Assembly: GCF_023091745.1 (NCBI RefSeq)
Contig: NC_068925.1
Span: forward strand, 73,597,085-73,661,084
Reading direction: 5' to 3'
Origin: Budorcas taxicolor
Taxonomy: Eukaryota > Chordata > Mammalia > Artiodactyla > Bovidae
DNA: 64,000 nt
Positions 12,631 to 24,354 of the stretch are shown here, piece after piece (position 1 is the first letter of the stretch; every line of letters starts with the position of its first letter). The notes under the pieces were generated by a model. It was given only the letters and a program-made list of their open reading frames with translations, searched no databases and was not told the DNA's origin. The position numbers and the translations under genes are program-made.

Positions 12631-13817
12631 GTTCTAGTTCAGTCGCGTCTGACTCTTTGCGACCCCATGGACTGCAGCATGCCAGGCCTCCCTGTCCATC
12701 ACCAATTCCTGGAGCTTGTTCAAACTCACGTCCATCAAGTCAGTGATGCCATCCAACCATCTCATCCTCTGTCATCCCCTGCTCCCGCTTTCAATCTTTC
12801 CCAGCATCAGGGTCTTTTCCAAAGAGTCAGTTCTTAGCATCAGGTGGCCAAAGTATCAGAGCTTCAGCTTCAGCATCAGTCCTTCCAATGAATATTCAGG
12901 ACTGATTTCCTTTAGGATGGACTGGTTGGATCCCCTTGCAGTCCAAGGGATTCTCAAGAGACTTCCCCAACACCACAGTTCAAAAGCATCAATTCTTTGG
13001 CTCTCAGCTTTCTTTATAGTCCAACTCTCACATCTATACGTGACTACTGGAAAAACCATAGCTTTGACTAGACGGACCTTTGTTGGCAAAGTAATGTCTC
13101 TGCTTTCTAATATGCTGTCTATGTTGGTCATAGCTTTTCTTCCAAGGAGCAAGCTTCTTTTAACTTCATGGCTACAGTCACCATCTGCAGTGATTTTGGA
13201 GCCCCAGAAAATAGTCTCTCACTGTTTCCATTGTTTCCCTTTCTATTTGCCACAAAGTGATGGGACTGGATGCCATGATCTTAAGTTTTTTCAATGTTGA
13301 GTTTTAAGCCAGCTTTTTCACTCTCCTCTTTCACTTTCATCAAGAGGCTCTTCAGTTCTTCTTCACTTTCTGTCATAAAGGTGGTGTCACCTGCATACCT
13401 GAGGTTCCTGCTATTTCTCCCAGAAATCTTGATTCCAGTTTGTGCTTCATCCAGCCCAGCATTTCTCATGATGTACTCTGCATAGAAGTCAAATAAGCGG
13501 GGTGACGATATACAGCCTTGATGTACTCCTCTCCCAGTTTGAAACCAGTCTGTTGTTCCATGTCTGGTTCTAACTATTGCTTCTTGACCTGCATACAGAT
13601 TTCTCAGGAGGCAGGTCAGGTGGTCTGGTATTCCCATCTCCTGAAGAATTTTCCACAGTTTGTTGTGATCCACACAGTCAAAGGCTTTGGTGTAATCAAT
13701 AAGGCAGAAGTAGATGTTTTTCTGGAATTCTCTTGCTTTTTCTATGATCCAACGGATGTTGGCAGTTTTATCTCTGCTTCCTCTGCCTTTTCTAAATCCA
13801 GCTCTTTTCTCAATACC
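12631..13817 (-). mobile_element. BovB LINE, 5'-truncated, antisense
   Basis: Read on the minus strand this runs from the RT region (FRKGRGSRDK... near 13800) to the 3' end at 12631. An 8-bp TSD catcccta flanks it, at 12623-12630 and 13818-13825. About 12 bp of non-BovB text (cttttctcaatac) lies at the 5' junction. Confidence 0.92.
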
Positions 13818-13862
13818 CATCCCTATTGGCTGCCTTTCCTCCTCACTGTGTCTGGACAACAA
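13281..13862 (-). pseudogene. BovB RT segment with altered catalytic box (YAGD)
   Basis: A 193-codon open frame covers the RT palm: FCLIDYTKAFDCVDHNKL, GVHQGCISSPRLFDFYAEY, then RYAGDTTF. The catalytic YADD has become YAGD (codons at 13386-13397), losing one of the two metal-binding Asp residues. The first about 14 residues come from flanking DNA. It is open by chance rather than active. Confidence 0.88.
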
Positions 13863-16399
13863 AGCACTGCTGGGATGCTTAAGACACAGTTGGTTTATGG
13901 TCTTGCAGATCTGGAGTCGTAATGCAATGATACTTTTGAGTTACAGAGTAGTCATCAACTGCTTGTTCAAGAAATCAACTCACACTTCAATGTCAAGGAC
14001 TTAAGACAGACATGAGAAAGCTTCTGCCATCAACAAATGCTTTTCAGAGCCACTGAATTTTGCCTCTGCAAAGCATGATATGGCAGGGTCCCTTCTACAA
14101 CAGGCTCAGGGACCAAATCCTCAGCCACAGTTTTTCAGAACCCTAAACACAGCTAAGTTCCTGTAAATACATATAAAATAGGCTTAAATATTCACATTCC
14201 TCAAGCTGCTTGAAGTAAATTTCAACAGTAAAGGTTGGAGGATTTTCTTTGAAGGCAAAGATATAGTATCTTTATTCTCCACTGAATTAACTGAACATCA
14301 CTTTTCCAATCTCCACAGCACAGATAACACTGACACAGATGGCTTGCGTGTGACATGCAGGAGACCCCTAGAGGGTCAGTCAGCATTTCTACCCCGTGGC
14401 TGGCACTGCCCACTTTTAAGGACAGCAGGGCACTGTGCGCAGCAGAAAGGGAAGGGTCTGGTTTTAATAGCCTCACATCACCAACGGTGTAGAGATCAGG
14501 AGAGAGCTATCTATGTAAGCTAAATATTTAGATATTTACTAAAACAAGCTTTGTAACTTAAAGCAAACAAATCCAGGTCTAAAGCAGTGAACTGGAGATG
14601 GAGATACTGACCTTAAGATATAGCTCCTCCAGGCTAATCATGAGATCCTTCTAGAGACATCAGTGATCCTGGGCAAAGGCTCCTGAGAATGAATGAGGCT
14701 GTCCTCGAAGACGCGTGTGCGTGTACATCCCATTTGCTGAGGGGCACTGGGAACCTCCTCCAAGATCCCCATGCCCCTTGAGCACCTTGGGAGGAGGTGG
14801 TAGACCATTCCTCTCTGTCTTGGCAAGTCCCAGCCCACCAAGGCACAGAGGGTCCAGGGTGGTTACCCCTGGCAGAAGGGCTACCTCCCCATGAAACCTG
14901 GAAATCTAAAGACTGAGCTTAACTGCTCTCCATTCTCTACAAAGAGACTTCTCCTCACTTGCTTTGTCCCTTTTTCCTCAATGTATAGAGATGGGTCTTG
15001 GAAAAACAGGTCCTGATCACATGGCCAAAGGAAGTGGTCCAAGACAACTAGGATGTTGAGGTCCTGGCTCATCCATCAGCAGCTTCAGGTACAGCTCGAC
15101 AGTCCCTCATCTGAAACCTTTGGGGCCAGATGAGTTTCAGGATTCAAATTTTTTTTTTTTTAATAAGAAAACTAACATGATATCCCCAGCAGAGTCTGAG
15201 GAAGTATCCTATAAACGTATGAATACTTCATTGTACCAAAACATGAATATTCATACTAATCTTCTATCAGGTCAATCAGATTCATTATGGAAAGAAATCC
15301 AGACTTCTCAAGGATAGTGGGTTTGGCACCATCTGGTTCATGTTCCTCCAAGAGATATCTAAATTCAATCACTCGGGGACAAAACATCCACAGTGGGAAA
15401 ACAAGGATTGTAATTGCTAAAACTCCAGGAAACCTACCCTTACTGAGGGGACCCACAGGACAGACTAGCTGGGATGGGGCCATGCCAATGTGAAGAATCT
15501 CTGACATAGACAATGCCTTCTGAGCTGAGCTTCCCTGGCCTCAAAGCCCAGACAGGAATGAATGGATCTAGAGCCCTCCAGATTGAGAGAAGCATTGCCC
15601 TGGGACTCTAGCGCCCAGCTCCAAGGAGGACACAGAGAGAGCCAGCTGCAGATCACAATAGGAGCCAGAAGCAGACCAGGTATTCCAGAGCCCCGACACC
15701 CGCTCCCCAGTGTGCCTGCTATTAGCTCCAGGGGGGACAGGACAAATCGTGCTTTGATCTTCATGCCTTTGAGAAAGAGGATAAACATCTTATCGCTACT
15801 ACCTCTTCTCTGTCCCTTCAAAGGCCAGCATTCCCAGGTTTTACCACCCACCTCGTCTCTTCTCACTCTGGGCATGCTCCTTGGTGAACTGTATTCACTC
15901 CCATGGCCTCACCGCCACCTTCATGCCCTGTCTCCCACGTCGCAGTGGCTCTGCGCCCCCCTCCTGCCCTACGCCAGCTCACATTTTTAACTGCCTCTTG
16001 GGTACCTCCGGGGCTTGTCTCATGCGCCCTGTCCTGCCATGCCACAGTCCACTGTACCTGTGCACTCCCCCACGTCTTCTGCTGCACCTGGGGGGGGGGG
16101 GGGGGCGGTCGTCACATGACTGGTTCTGGCCAATGGAACGCGAGCAGAGATGGCTAGTGTCACTTCCGGCGGGGACATTTAGTACCTGGTGACACCACCC
16201 GCTCCGTGTTCTCATCTCCTCCGTGATGCCAGAACAAGAAGGTGAAGAATCAGAACAAAAACAATCTAGGTCCTGAAGACACCGCTTAGAAAGAGTCTCT
16301 GGACCCTCACTGAACTGCTAAAGGAATAAACTTCTACGGGGGAAAAAATTACTGAGAGTTTGGGATGATCTGACCAAGCCCCTAATGTTAATTACCCCC
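13826..16399. other. Intronic stretch with a G16 homopolymer
   Basis: No gene is recognised. A run of 16 G lies at 16090-16105, in a GC-rich patch of about 15880-16210. Short T-runs occur (for example near 15150). Frames in 15465-16215 overlap on both strands and show no domain. Confidence 0.45.
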
Positions 16400-16700
16400 A
16401 CATACCTGCCCTCTTTATCTGGCAAGTTCTGACTTACTGCTCAAAACTTCAGTTCAAATGTCCCCTCCTCTGTGGGGCTCCACCACGGGAAGGTCAGCCC
16501 TCCACTCTGCGACCTCCAGCAGTCCCTCGTGCATTCGGCCCAGCGGTGATCTGACTCTACGGATACATATCTATTTGCACATCTGGCTCCCTCATTTGTG
16601 CCTCTTCCACCCTGGTCTCCTCAGTGCCTTGCAGGCAGCAAACACCTGGAGTGTTTCTTTACTGAAGCCAAGATTAGAGCCTTCTGGCTCAGGTGACCAG
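16400..16700 (+). mobile_element. L2 LINE 3'-end-like fragment
   Basis: The pattern cagttcaaatgtcccctcctctgtggggctcc, then catatctatttgcac, then cagtgccttgcaggcagc resembles the L2 3' end. Divergence is high and the boundaries are uncertain. Confidence 0.45.
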
Positions 16701-17964
16701 CAAAGCGCGAGTCAGTATTTTCAGAGTCATTGTGGTCTCTGCACTGTGCTAGGCATGGTGGGAGGAGGCAAGAAAAGCCAACAGCTCTGTCGCCCACCTC
16801 AAGGAGGGTTTTTTATCTTTCAGTCCTCTGTGCCCTATTACCTCCCATCTTCATTCAAGGACAGCTTCCACGTACAAATAACCTGGTCTTTTCAAGAACT
16901 ATCAGTGAAAACACCTCTCCGAGAGCGAGATCAAAGGGGTATGGGGGTGACAAGATGAAAGCAGAACAGGGCTCTCTCCTGGTCCCTCTGAGCCTGGCTC
17001 ACCCAAGCCTGCCACAGTTTACACACACGACCTGGCACCCTGGGACCATGCAGCTGTGTCGGGTTACTGCTGATGTGAAAAGCATCACTGGCTCGTTGGG
17101 GACCCAGATGTAGAGATAACATCCTAGCCATGGTCACGTCATTACCACTTGGCAAAACTCGCCAAACCAAAAGCACAAAAGCATGTCACTGGTCAGGGCA
17201 AGAGAACAAGGGATCTTGGCTCTGAACACACAGTGAACTGGCTGAGTAATGTGCTCTGTGAGTCGTTCCTGTTCTTCCAGTTCTTTTCAGGACGTGATGT
17301 AATGCTCAGCTTTAGCCCAAAGGAGATGGTGACCACAAATAAAGGATGACCAACTATTAATGCAGTCTTTTCACAATAATGCCCACCAACTAGCACTTTA
17401 CCTGCTGCAGGTGTGACGTTGCTGTGGACATGGAGACATATATGAACACTGAACACATGTTCATTAAACACGAGGCTGGCTGCTGGTGCCAGCGAACCAG
17501 TGTCCAGACAAAAAGATCCACAACAAAGAGGTGTGGCCAACCAGGCACTGTGCCCACAGCAGCAGGAGACCACAAAGGGGCTTCTAGGACATTCTCCTGG
17601 TAGGACTGTCAGAGTCATCAGTGGAACAAAGTCAGACTCTGCAGTATAATGAAGGCTGATCTACAGACAGTAGGGAAGATTAGGAAAAATGTTTAAGTTG
17701 GAGACATAACCTGGCAGCAGGGAAAGATGGATTTTGAGAGAGTTGGATGGTACGTCTTGAAGTTAAGTATCAGCATAGCAGACAAGAGGTACATCAAAAT
17801 AGAGGACAGCTAAAGCCACAGCTAAACCCAGGACTTTGCTCCTGGCTGGTGTTTTTACAGGTCACACACCACGGAGAAGGCAAGGAATGCCTCCTCCTGC
17901 CCCACATGTGATACCGACTGCATAAATGCAGGAAACAAGAAGCTGTCTGAAAACAGCACCTTAC
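16701..17964. other. HHAT intron next to the exon donor, no other gene seen
   Basis: Unique-looking sequence immediately downstream (in gene sense) of the 17965-18109 exon. No clear repeat or second exon is seen. I looked here for the terminal HHAT exon, which should encode a Trp-rich membrane segment, without success. Confidence 0.45.
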
Positions 17965-18109
17965 CTTGTATGAAGATCCTATCCCAGTAGATTTCCCCAA
18001 CTTGACTGCCCCCAAGAAACACCAGGTTGGACAGGATCAGCATGGAGGTGGAACAAGAGGCAAGAGCAGCGTGCAATCGCCGGCGAGCTCCTGGGGAGAG
18101 GAACTGGGC
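17965..18109 (-). CDS. HHAT: HHAT penultimate coding exon
   Basis: On the minus strand this 145-bp exon encodes 48 residues, beginning AQFLSPGARRRLHAAL and ending YWDRIFIQ, plus the first base of a Gly codon. It follows directly in phase from the exon at 50748-50949 (SL then AQF). It contains the hydrophobic run SMLILSNLVFLGG, part of a membrane segment near the HHAT C-terminus. A pyrimidine-rich tract ends in AG at 18111-18110, and the donor GTAAGG starts at 17964. Human HHAT is 493 residues and this exon would end at about 463, leaving 30 residues for the last exon. That exon should begin with the other two bases of a Gly codon and was not found between 1 and 17964. Reading frame and both splice sites are intact. 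Confidence 0.94.
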
Positions 18110-19709
18110 CTGGGGGAAAAAGGCGAGAAGGCATCTCATCACAAGGGTGGAAAAAAATCGGGCTGAGATGTCATGCAGCCTTTCTGTTACCAGCTCAGGA
18201 TGCCTCCTTCTAGAGCTTGCGGTAGATTGTTATTTAAACAGCTTTTTTTTTTTTTGAAAAATTACTATTTCTGCAAGATGCTCATTCTGGTCTAAGGAAC
18301 GCAGTGACACACTCCCGAGTTGCTTCTTACTGCCAAAACGGGCTTCCTTCTGACACGTGTAACACAAACACCAAAACTAGTTGTTTAGGATCCAGCTGAA
18401 ACGGCTCCACATGTTTTCTACACATTAAATCTACAGGTACAAGAACTGTTTAAATTGCTCTCCACGACAACAAGAACAATGCCATGTGATGAGGCAAGAT
18501 CAGGGTGATCTTCTGAGGGAGTTAACCAGACCCTGGGAAGTCCCTCCCCCATAAATCTGACCCACTATTAAGCAGGAACCCCATTAAGAGCAGGCAGCAG
18601 AATCAGAACAAGCCAACCCCATTTCTGGAATCAGAGTTCAGGGAGCCAGACTCCCTGACAGGGAACTTGTCAGAGCATGAGATAATCGTGGGTAATGCCA
18701 GCGCTGGAAATACACAGAAACTGGAGACGTTTTCCAGCAACGATGGTAAAGAATTGTGCTCATCCATCCAAGGTCTTCATTGCATTTCCCCCGACCCTTT
18801 TAATATTTTCTCAGGGATTTCATAAAGTAAACAAAGCCTTTATTCTTCAGGGTTCATCTTTCTGGCACCCTACTGAGTGAGAACACCATGACGTGCCTGG
18901 CGTGTTTGAGCCCCAGCGGCACATGCACAGGGAATGCCCTTCAGGACTGCAGATTTGGAATGAGAACCAGGTGGAGCACAACCCAGGGTTTCTGACAAAG
19001 ACCATAGCCTGAGCCAGAGACACAGAGAGGGAGCAAAGGTTCCAGAGATCATTCCTGAACACATTCCTGAAGCCTGCTCATCTCTGGGGTCACTTGCATT
19101 TGATTTCAGCTGTGCTCCAGTGGCAAACAAAATTCTGAATTACCCGAATCTATAGCAGGCAAAAGGACTAAGCCAGAAGGTGTCTCCAGCAGGAAACACT
19201 TATTCCTGGAGACCCTGCTGAGGATCACCTGTGGCTATTCTGAAAGCCCTGATCAGCATCCTCTGAAAAGTGCTGCGGAATGAATTCCCGACCCCTCCCG
19301 TTTCTCTCCCGCCAGCCCCAGGTCTGGTCTGCATGCTCAGATATACCTGCTGCCCTATGGCTCCCCATCCATGGCTCTCTCCTCCAGCATCATTTTGGAG
19401 CATGGTTTTGCTGCCACCATATGTGAGAGGCGTGGCTTTCTCATATTTAGGTTGTACAGCAGGCATTGACTAAGTTGTCTGCCTGCACCTGGTTGTTGTG
19501 GAAAGCTCTCAAGTGATGCTGACATGCCCCTGGTTAGAGGCCACCAGACAAGATGACCTCTAGTCTCTCTCCTCCTCTAAGAGGCCACAAGCAAATACAG
19601 CAGATGCTGTCAAACAGGACCAGATCAGAGATAACTACACAGCATAGAAACTGGTAATGAAGGAGAAATGGAGATGAAGCATGTAATACACCACTCTTAA
19701 CCTCTGAGA

Positions 19710-20233
19710 GGGCTTCCCTGATAGCTCAGTTGGTAAAGAATCTGCCTGCAATGCAGGAGAAAGTGAAAGTGAAGTCGCTTAGTCGTGTCCTACTCTTTGC
19801 GACCCCATAGACTGTAGCCTACCAGGCTCCTCTGTCCATGGGATTTTCCAGGCAATAGTACTGGAGTGGATTGCCATTTCTTTCTCCAGGGGATCTTCCC
19901 AACCCAGGGCTCAAACCCAGGTCTCCCACATTGTAGACAGACACTTTACCGTCTGAGCCACCAGGGAAGTGACCCCAGTTCAATTGCTGGGTTGGGAAGC
20001 TCCCCTGGAGAAGGGATAAGCCACCCACTCCAGTATCCGTGGGCTTCCCTTGTGGTTCAGCTGGTAAAGAAGCTGCCTGCAATGCAGGAGACCTGGGTTC
20101 AATCCCTGGGTTGGGAAGATCCTCTGGGGAAGGGAAAGGCTACCCAGTCCACTATTCTGGCCTGGAGAATTCCATGTATAGTCCATGGGGTCGCAAAGAG
20201 TCAGACACGACTGAGTGACTTAAAAGAAAGAAG
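19710..20233 (+). mobile_element. Composite SINE: two sense Bov-tA units with an antisense one nested
   Basis: One sense SINE starts at 19711 (gggcttccctgatagctcag), is broken at about 19760 and resumes at 19971-20040. A second complete sense SINE follows at 20041-20222. The block as a whole is flanked by a perfect 11-bp TSD, aacctctgaga, at 19699-19709 and 20234-20244. This suggests the two sense units arrived together. Confidence 0.85.
19760..19970 (-). mobile_element. Antisense Bov-tA SINE nested in the composite
   Basis: It starts aagtgaaagtgaagtcgctta and ends gagccaccagggaagt, the full antisense form of body then tRNA head. It splits the left sense SINE after ctgcctgcaatgcaggaga. Confidence 0.85.
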
Positions 20234-20244
20234 AACCTCTGAGA

Positions 20245-21292
20245 ATGAGGAGACACTGATCTTCCAGTTTCCACATTTCTGAGCAGAGGAAGATACTTCC
20301 TGAGTGTTACTGATTCAGTTATCAGCGACTGAGAAGGCAGGGGAAGAGGAAGAGGGGAGAAAGGGGGAAAATCTAGAATAATAGATCAAGAAAATATGGA
20401 TGGCCACAACCCACATAAATGTGCCCAAATAATTCTGGTACAGGCGCCACTGATAACACAGCTGATGTCTAAGGAACATGAGGAACTTCTGTTTAAACCC
20501 CATCAGGCTTTCCCAACTTTATATCCTATTATGGGAATTCAAAGACCCTATTGATTTTTCCCCTTTTAATGTCAATTACAGAAGAGCGCAAGTTGCCTGG
20601 TTAAAGCTCCAAGTGGTTCTCCTTTTGTGGGAAATGGTAACAAATATTAAATAATCAACACAGAGATAACGAGGGAGGAAAATACCCCTTGCCTTGGGTT
20701 GCTAAACGGGGCTGTGTTTAGCAACCAGATTACCTGGTACTGGCCAGGGTTAGGGTGTGGTGAGAGGCAGGTGGGGGGCAGGAGACACAGCAAGGGAAGA
20801 GGTGCCAAGGTGAGTGAGTGCTGGACACACAGGGATCCTCTTTCCAGCACCTGAGGCCCTGGTTCCTACGGCTCTTCCTTTGATTCTCTGATTACCCCAG
20901 TATCTCTCTCAGCTACATGATTCAATAAGCTCCTCTTTCGGCTTAGGAAAAACAAAGCTCAGAATAACAGCAAATACAAAGGAGCCTCTGATCTCAGAGA
21001 CAAGAGGGAAGATGCAAAATCAGAAGTGACACACTACAATTCAATCTTTAGAAACAGTTCATTTATTTTAGAAAACTAACAAGAACGTTAAAGGCATGGG
21101 CTGTTGGAACCAATAAGCTAGAAAGACTTAAGGAGAAATGAAGATGCTCACAGGCAATTCTTAATTACCCCCGGGGCACGTGGGTGGCAGACAAAATAGA
21201 TGATGATACAGAAAAGCCAGAAACCTAATTTTAACTAAAAGCCCCATCCTCTGAACTAACAAAATTAGCCTTGCCAACAAGAAGCGCACTTG
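20245..21292. other. Intronic stretch, nothing recognised
   Basis: Ordinary composition with short unrelated ORFs only. It ends at the left arm of the inverted repeat. Confidence 0.35.
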
Positions 21293-21864
21293 ACAGAACT
21301 TTGCATCTCTTCATGGTGAATCAGTGGGAGGGCAGAATGATGGGCCAGAAGGAAGAAAAAAGAGAACCTGTCTGGATGACCCACAGGAGGGCAATAATTA
21401 ATAGCACAGGGGGTGCAAATCTTGGCTACATCCCGTCTTTCCTCTTCAGGTTCCCCGGACACATTGGGGAAGGTGACAGATTTGACATCGGGGATTTCTA
21501 TCTTGGGCACCATCTGGCATTTGCCACTGGTTTTCAACAATCCTAGGGATTAAGTACCATATTCAAGGTTTCCAGAAGCAAAAATGCCATCTGGGCAAGG
21601 CTGGAAGGGTACACTCCCTTGGCCCAGCCAGCTCCATCAATAAATACAACTTTCTGAGTCCCTGGGACCCTCGGGGTCAAACTTTCTGCTTTAAGCACTT
21701 TGTTTCTTTGCACACTAAAGACGGGATGCAGCCAAGATTTGCACCGCCTTTACTATTAATTATCGCCCTCCTGTGGGTCATCCAGACAGGTTCTCTTTTT
21801 TCTTCCTTCTGGCCCATCATTCTGCCCTCCCACTGATTCACCATGAAGAGATGCAAAGTTCTGT
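21293..21864. repeat. Inverted repeat: 148-bp arms, 276-bp spacer
   Basis: The left arm 21293-21440 is the reverse complement of the right arm 21717-21864. I count 5 mismatches in 148 positions; the outer about 100 bp (starting acagaactttgcatctc on the left) are identical. The mismatches cluster near the spacer. The arms do not look like BovB, SINE or L1. In a transcript they would form a long hairpin. Confidence 0.95.
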
Positions 21865-21971
21865 GATGACTACTGTCATCACCCCTGTGATCCTTCATAT
21901 CCTCTGGTCTGCACATGTAGGTCCATGTGCAGGGTCAAGCCTCACAGGTCAGTCACCCATCCTCCTGGCTT

Positions 21972-22643
21972 CAGTTCAGGTGCTCAGTCGTGTCCGACTC
22001 TTTGCGACCCCATGGACTGCAGCACCCCAGGCTTCCCTGTCCATCACCAACTCCCAGAGCCTACTCAAATTCATGTCCACTGAGTTGGTGATGCCATCCA
22101 ACCATCTCATCCTCTATCATCCCCTTCTCCTCCTGCCTTCAATCTTTCCCAGCATCAAGGTCTTTTCCAATGAGTCAGTTCTTCGCATCAGGTGGCCAAA
22201 GTACTGGAGTTTCAGCTTCAGCATCAGTCCTTCCAATGAACACCCAGGACTGATCTCCTTTAGGATGGACTGGTTGGATCTCCTTACAGTCCAAAGGACT
22301 CTCAAGAGTCTTCTCCAACACCACAGCTCAAAAGCATCAATTCTTCAGTGCTCAACTTTCATTATAGTCCAACTCTCACGTCCATATATGACTACTGGAA
22401 AAACCACAGCTTTAGACTAGATGGACCTTTGTTAGCAAAGTAAAGTCTCTACTTTTTAATATACAGTCTAGGTTGGTCATAACTTTTCTTCCAAAGAGCA
22501 AGCATCTTTTAATTTCATGGCTTCAATCAGCATCTGCAGTGATTTTGGAGCCTAAAAAATTAAGTCTGTCACTGTTTCCATCGTTTCCCCATCTTTTTGC
22601 CATGAAGCAATGCCACCAGATGCCATAATCTTAGTTTTCTGAA
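21972..22643 (-). mobile_element. BovB LINE 3' end, antisense
   Basis: The text runs from the 3' terminus (cagttcaggtgctcagtcgtgtccgactc) to the region just after RT (cataatcttagttttctgaa). A short possible TSD, tggctt, lies at 21966-21971 and 22644-22649. The 5' truncation falls at the same RT/3' boundary as several other copies here. Confidence 0.9.
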
Positions 22644-22924
22644 TGGCTTAGGTGCTTGTAAACTCCCTTGGCCGGAGAACTCAGGTTGAGGAATTGTAAA
22701 CTAAATCGGGAGGGGGAAAAAAACATTGTGCAATGAAGATCCATCATGTCACTAAAGAACTGCCAACTTGATCAGATAAGGCAATGATTAGTAAACAGAA
22801 TTTCATTTTCATCAATGTATCAGGACAAAGAGAGCCCCATCTGGTCATGGTCTCTTCTCAGAGGATAGATGAGATTGTGTCCATCCAATATTCTGGCAGC
22901 AAAAAATAAATAAATAAAACTGGG

Positions 22925-23080
22925 AGTGGCACTGCTCCCCAGGGGACATTTGGAAACTGCTGGACATTGTTGGTCGTCCCAAGGACAACACAATTGCCAA
23001 AAGGTAACTGCGGCATTTGATAGGCAGGGGCCAAAGATCATTAACACAATGCAGTGAGTGGGACAGAATCGTTCTACCTA
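22925..23080 (+). mobile_element. hAT-Charlie-type MER fragment
   Basis: The pattern ctccccaggggacatttgg, attgttggtcgtccc, then ggcaggggccaaagatc and aacacaatgcagtg follows a non-autonomous hAT element I know from mammalian genomes. The exact subfamily is not assigned. Confidence 0.45.
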
Positions 23081-23194
23081 GAATGACAACAGTGACCTCT
23101 AGAGAAAGGGTTAAAGGTTTTCTTCTAACTCAATACAGAGCTAACCTCTCTCTAGGACTATGGGGCACAGAAGCTCCCTGTTCTTTAATTAGGT

Positions 23195-23682
23195 TGTTGT
23201 TGTTAATTGCCAAGTTGTGTCCAACTCTTTATGACTCCATGGACCGTTGCTCACCAGGTTCCTTGGTCCACGGCATTTCCCAGGCAAGAATACTGCTACT
23301 GCTAAGTCACGTCAGTTGTGTCCAACTCTGTGCGACCCCATAGATGGCAGCCCACCAGGCTCCTCCGTCCCTGGGATTCTCCAGGCAAGAACACTGGAGT
23401 GGGTTGCCATTTCCTTCTCCAATGCATGAAAGTGAAAAGTGAAAGGGAAGTCACTCAGTCGTGTCCAACTCCTAACGACCCCATGGACTGCAGCCTACCA
23501 GGCTCCTCCATCCATGGGATTTTCCAGGCAAGAGTACTGGAGTAGGGTGCCATTGCCTTCTCTGAGACAAGAATACTGGAGGTAGCCATTTCCTTCTCTG
23601 GGGGATCTTCCCACCCAAGGGCTCGAACCTGCATCTCCTGCTTTGTAGGTGGACTCTTTACCACTGAGCCACCAGAGATGCC
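23195..23682 (-). mobile_element. Antisense Bov-tA-type SINE, split by BOV-A2
   Basis: The left part 23195-23295 (ttgttgttgttaattgccaagttgtgtccaac) and right part 23568-23682 (ending ctgagccaccagagatgcc) form one antisense SINE. It is interrupted by BOV-A2 at 23296-23567. Confidence 0.85.
23296..23567 (-). mobile_element. BOV-A2 SINE nested in the SINE above
   Basis: It consists of two Bov-A monomers in antisense, joined by the linker aatgcatgaaagtgaaaagtg. A perfect 11-bp TSD, caagaatactg, taken from the host SINE lies at 23285-23295 and 23568-23578. Confidence 0.93.
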
Positions 23683-24136
23683 CTCTAATTAGGAGTAATG
23701 CCAAAAACGTGCCCCCTTTTCCCTGGGACCTAGAAAACTGCATCCCAGGTCAGAGAAAGCATTCCTTTACAACACCCCAGTGCCAGACCCCCCTAACCAA
23801 TCCTCTCTACCATCTGGCATCGAATGAGAGAGAGGAGAGCCCTCCCGAGCCCCCTCAGTCACATTCAGACAAGTTGTACCATCAGTTCCAATCTCCTCGC
23901 ACCCACAGCCCTGAAACCCAGAGCACAGAGGAAGAACTGGAGGCTGAGCACACGGAAAGGCACCACTTTGTTCCCCGATGAGGTTGACCAGTTTTCCCGT
24001 AGAGACTCTGACCGAGGTGACAGGCTGGGGCAGTTTCTTTCCATGTTAACATCAATATAACCCACTCTTCAGACCCCGAAATGGGTAGTGGGCTTGGGGC
24101 CTGGATACAGTGAACCTCTCACAGCATCCAGAAGTA

Positions 24137-24354
24137 CATTCTCTGTGGCTCAGCTGGTAAAGAATCTGCCTGCAATGCAGGAGACCTGGGTTCAATCCCT
24201 GGGTCAGGAAGATCCCATGGAGAAGAGAATGGCTATCCACTCCATTATTCTTGCCTAGAAAACCCCCATGGACAGAGGAACCTGGTGGGCTACATACAGC
24301 CCATGGAGTCCCAAAGAGTCGGACACAACTGAGCAACTAACACTTTCACTTTCC
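24137..24354 (+). mobile_element. Bov-tA SINE
   Basis: tRNA-like head (gtggctcagctggtaaagaatc, gggttcaatccctgg), then the Bov-A body, ending gagcaactaacactttcac. No clear TSD was found. Confidence 0.88.

Noticed and set aside
17855..18142. 95-codon frame beyond the HHAT exon, with SHVGQ text resembling the HHAT C-terminus
   Set aside because: It lies past the GTAAGG donor, and the resemblance is a few residues in the wrong context; the true last exon should start with a Trp-rich segment.
21271..21916. Two similar open frames on opposite strands (21271-21546 plus; 21677-21916 minus)
   Set aside because: They are the same arm of the inverted repeat read twice; no known domain and no codon evidence.
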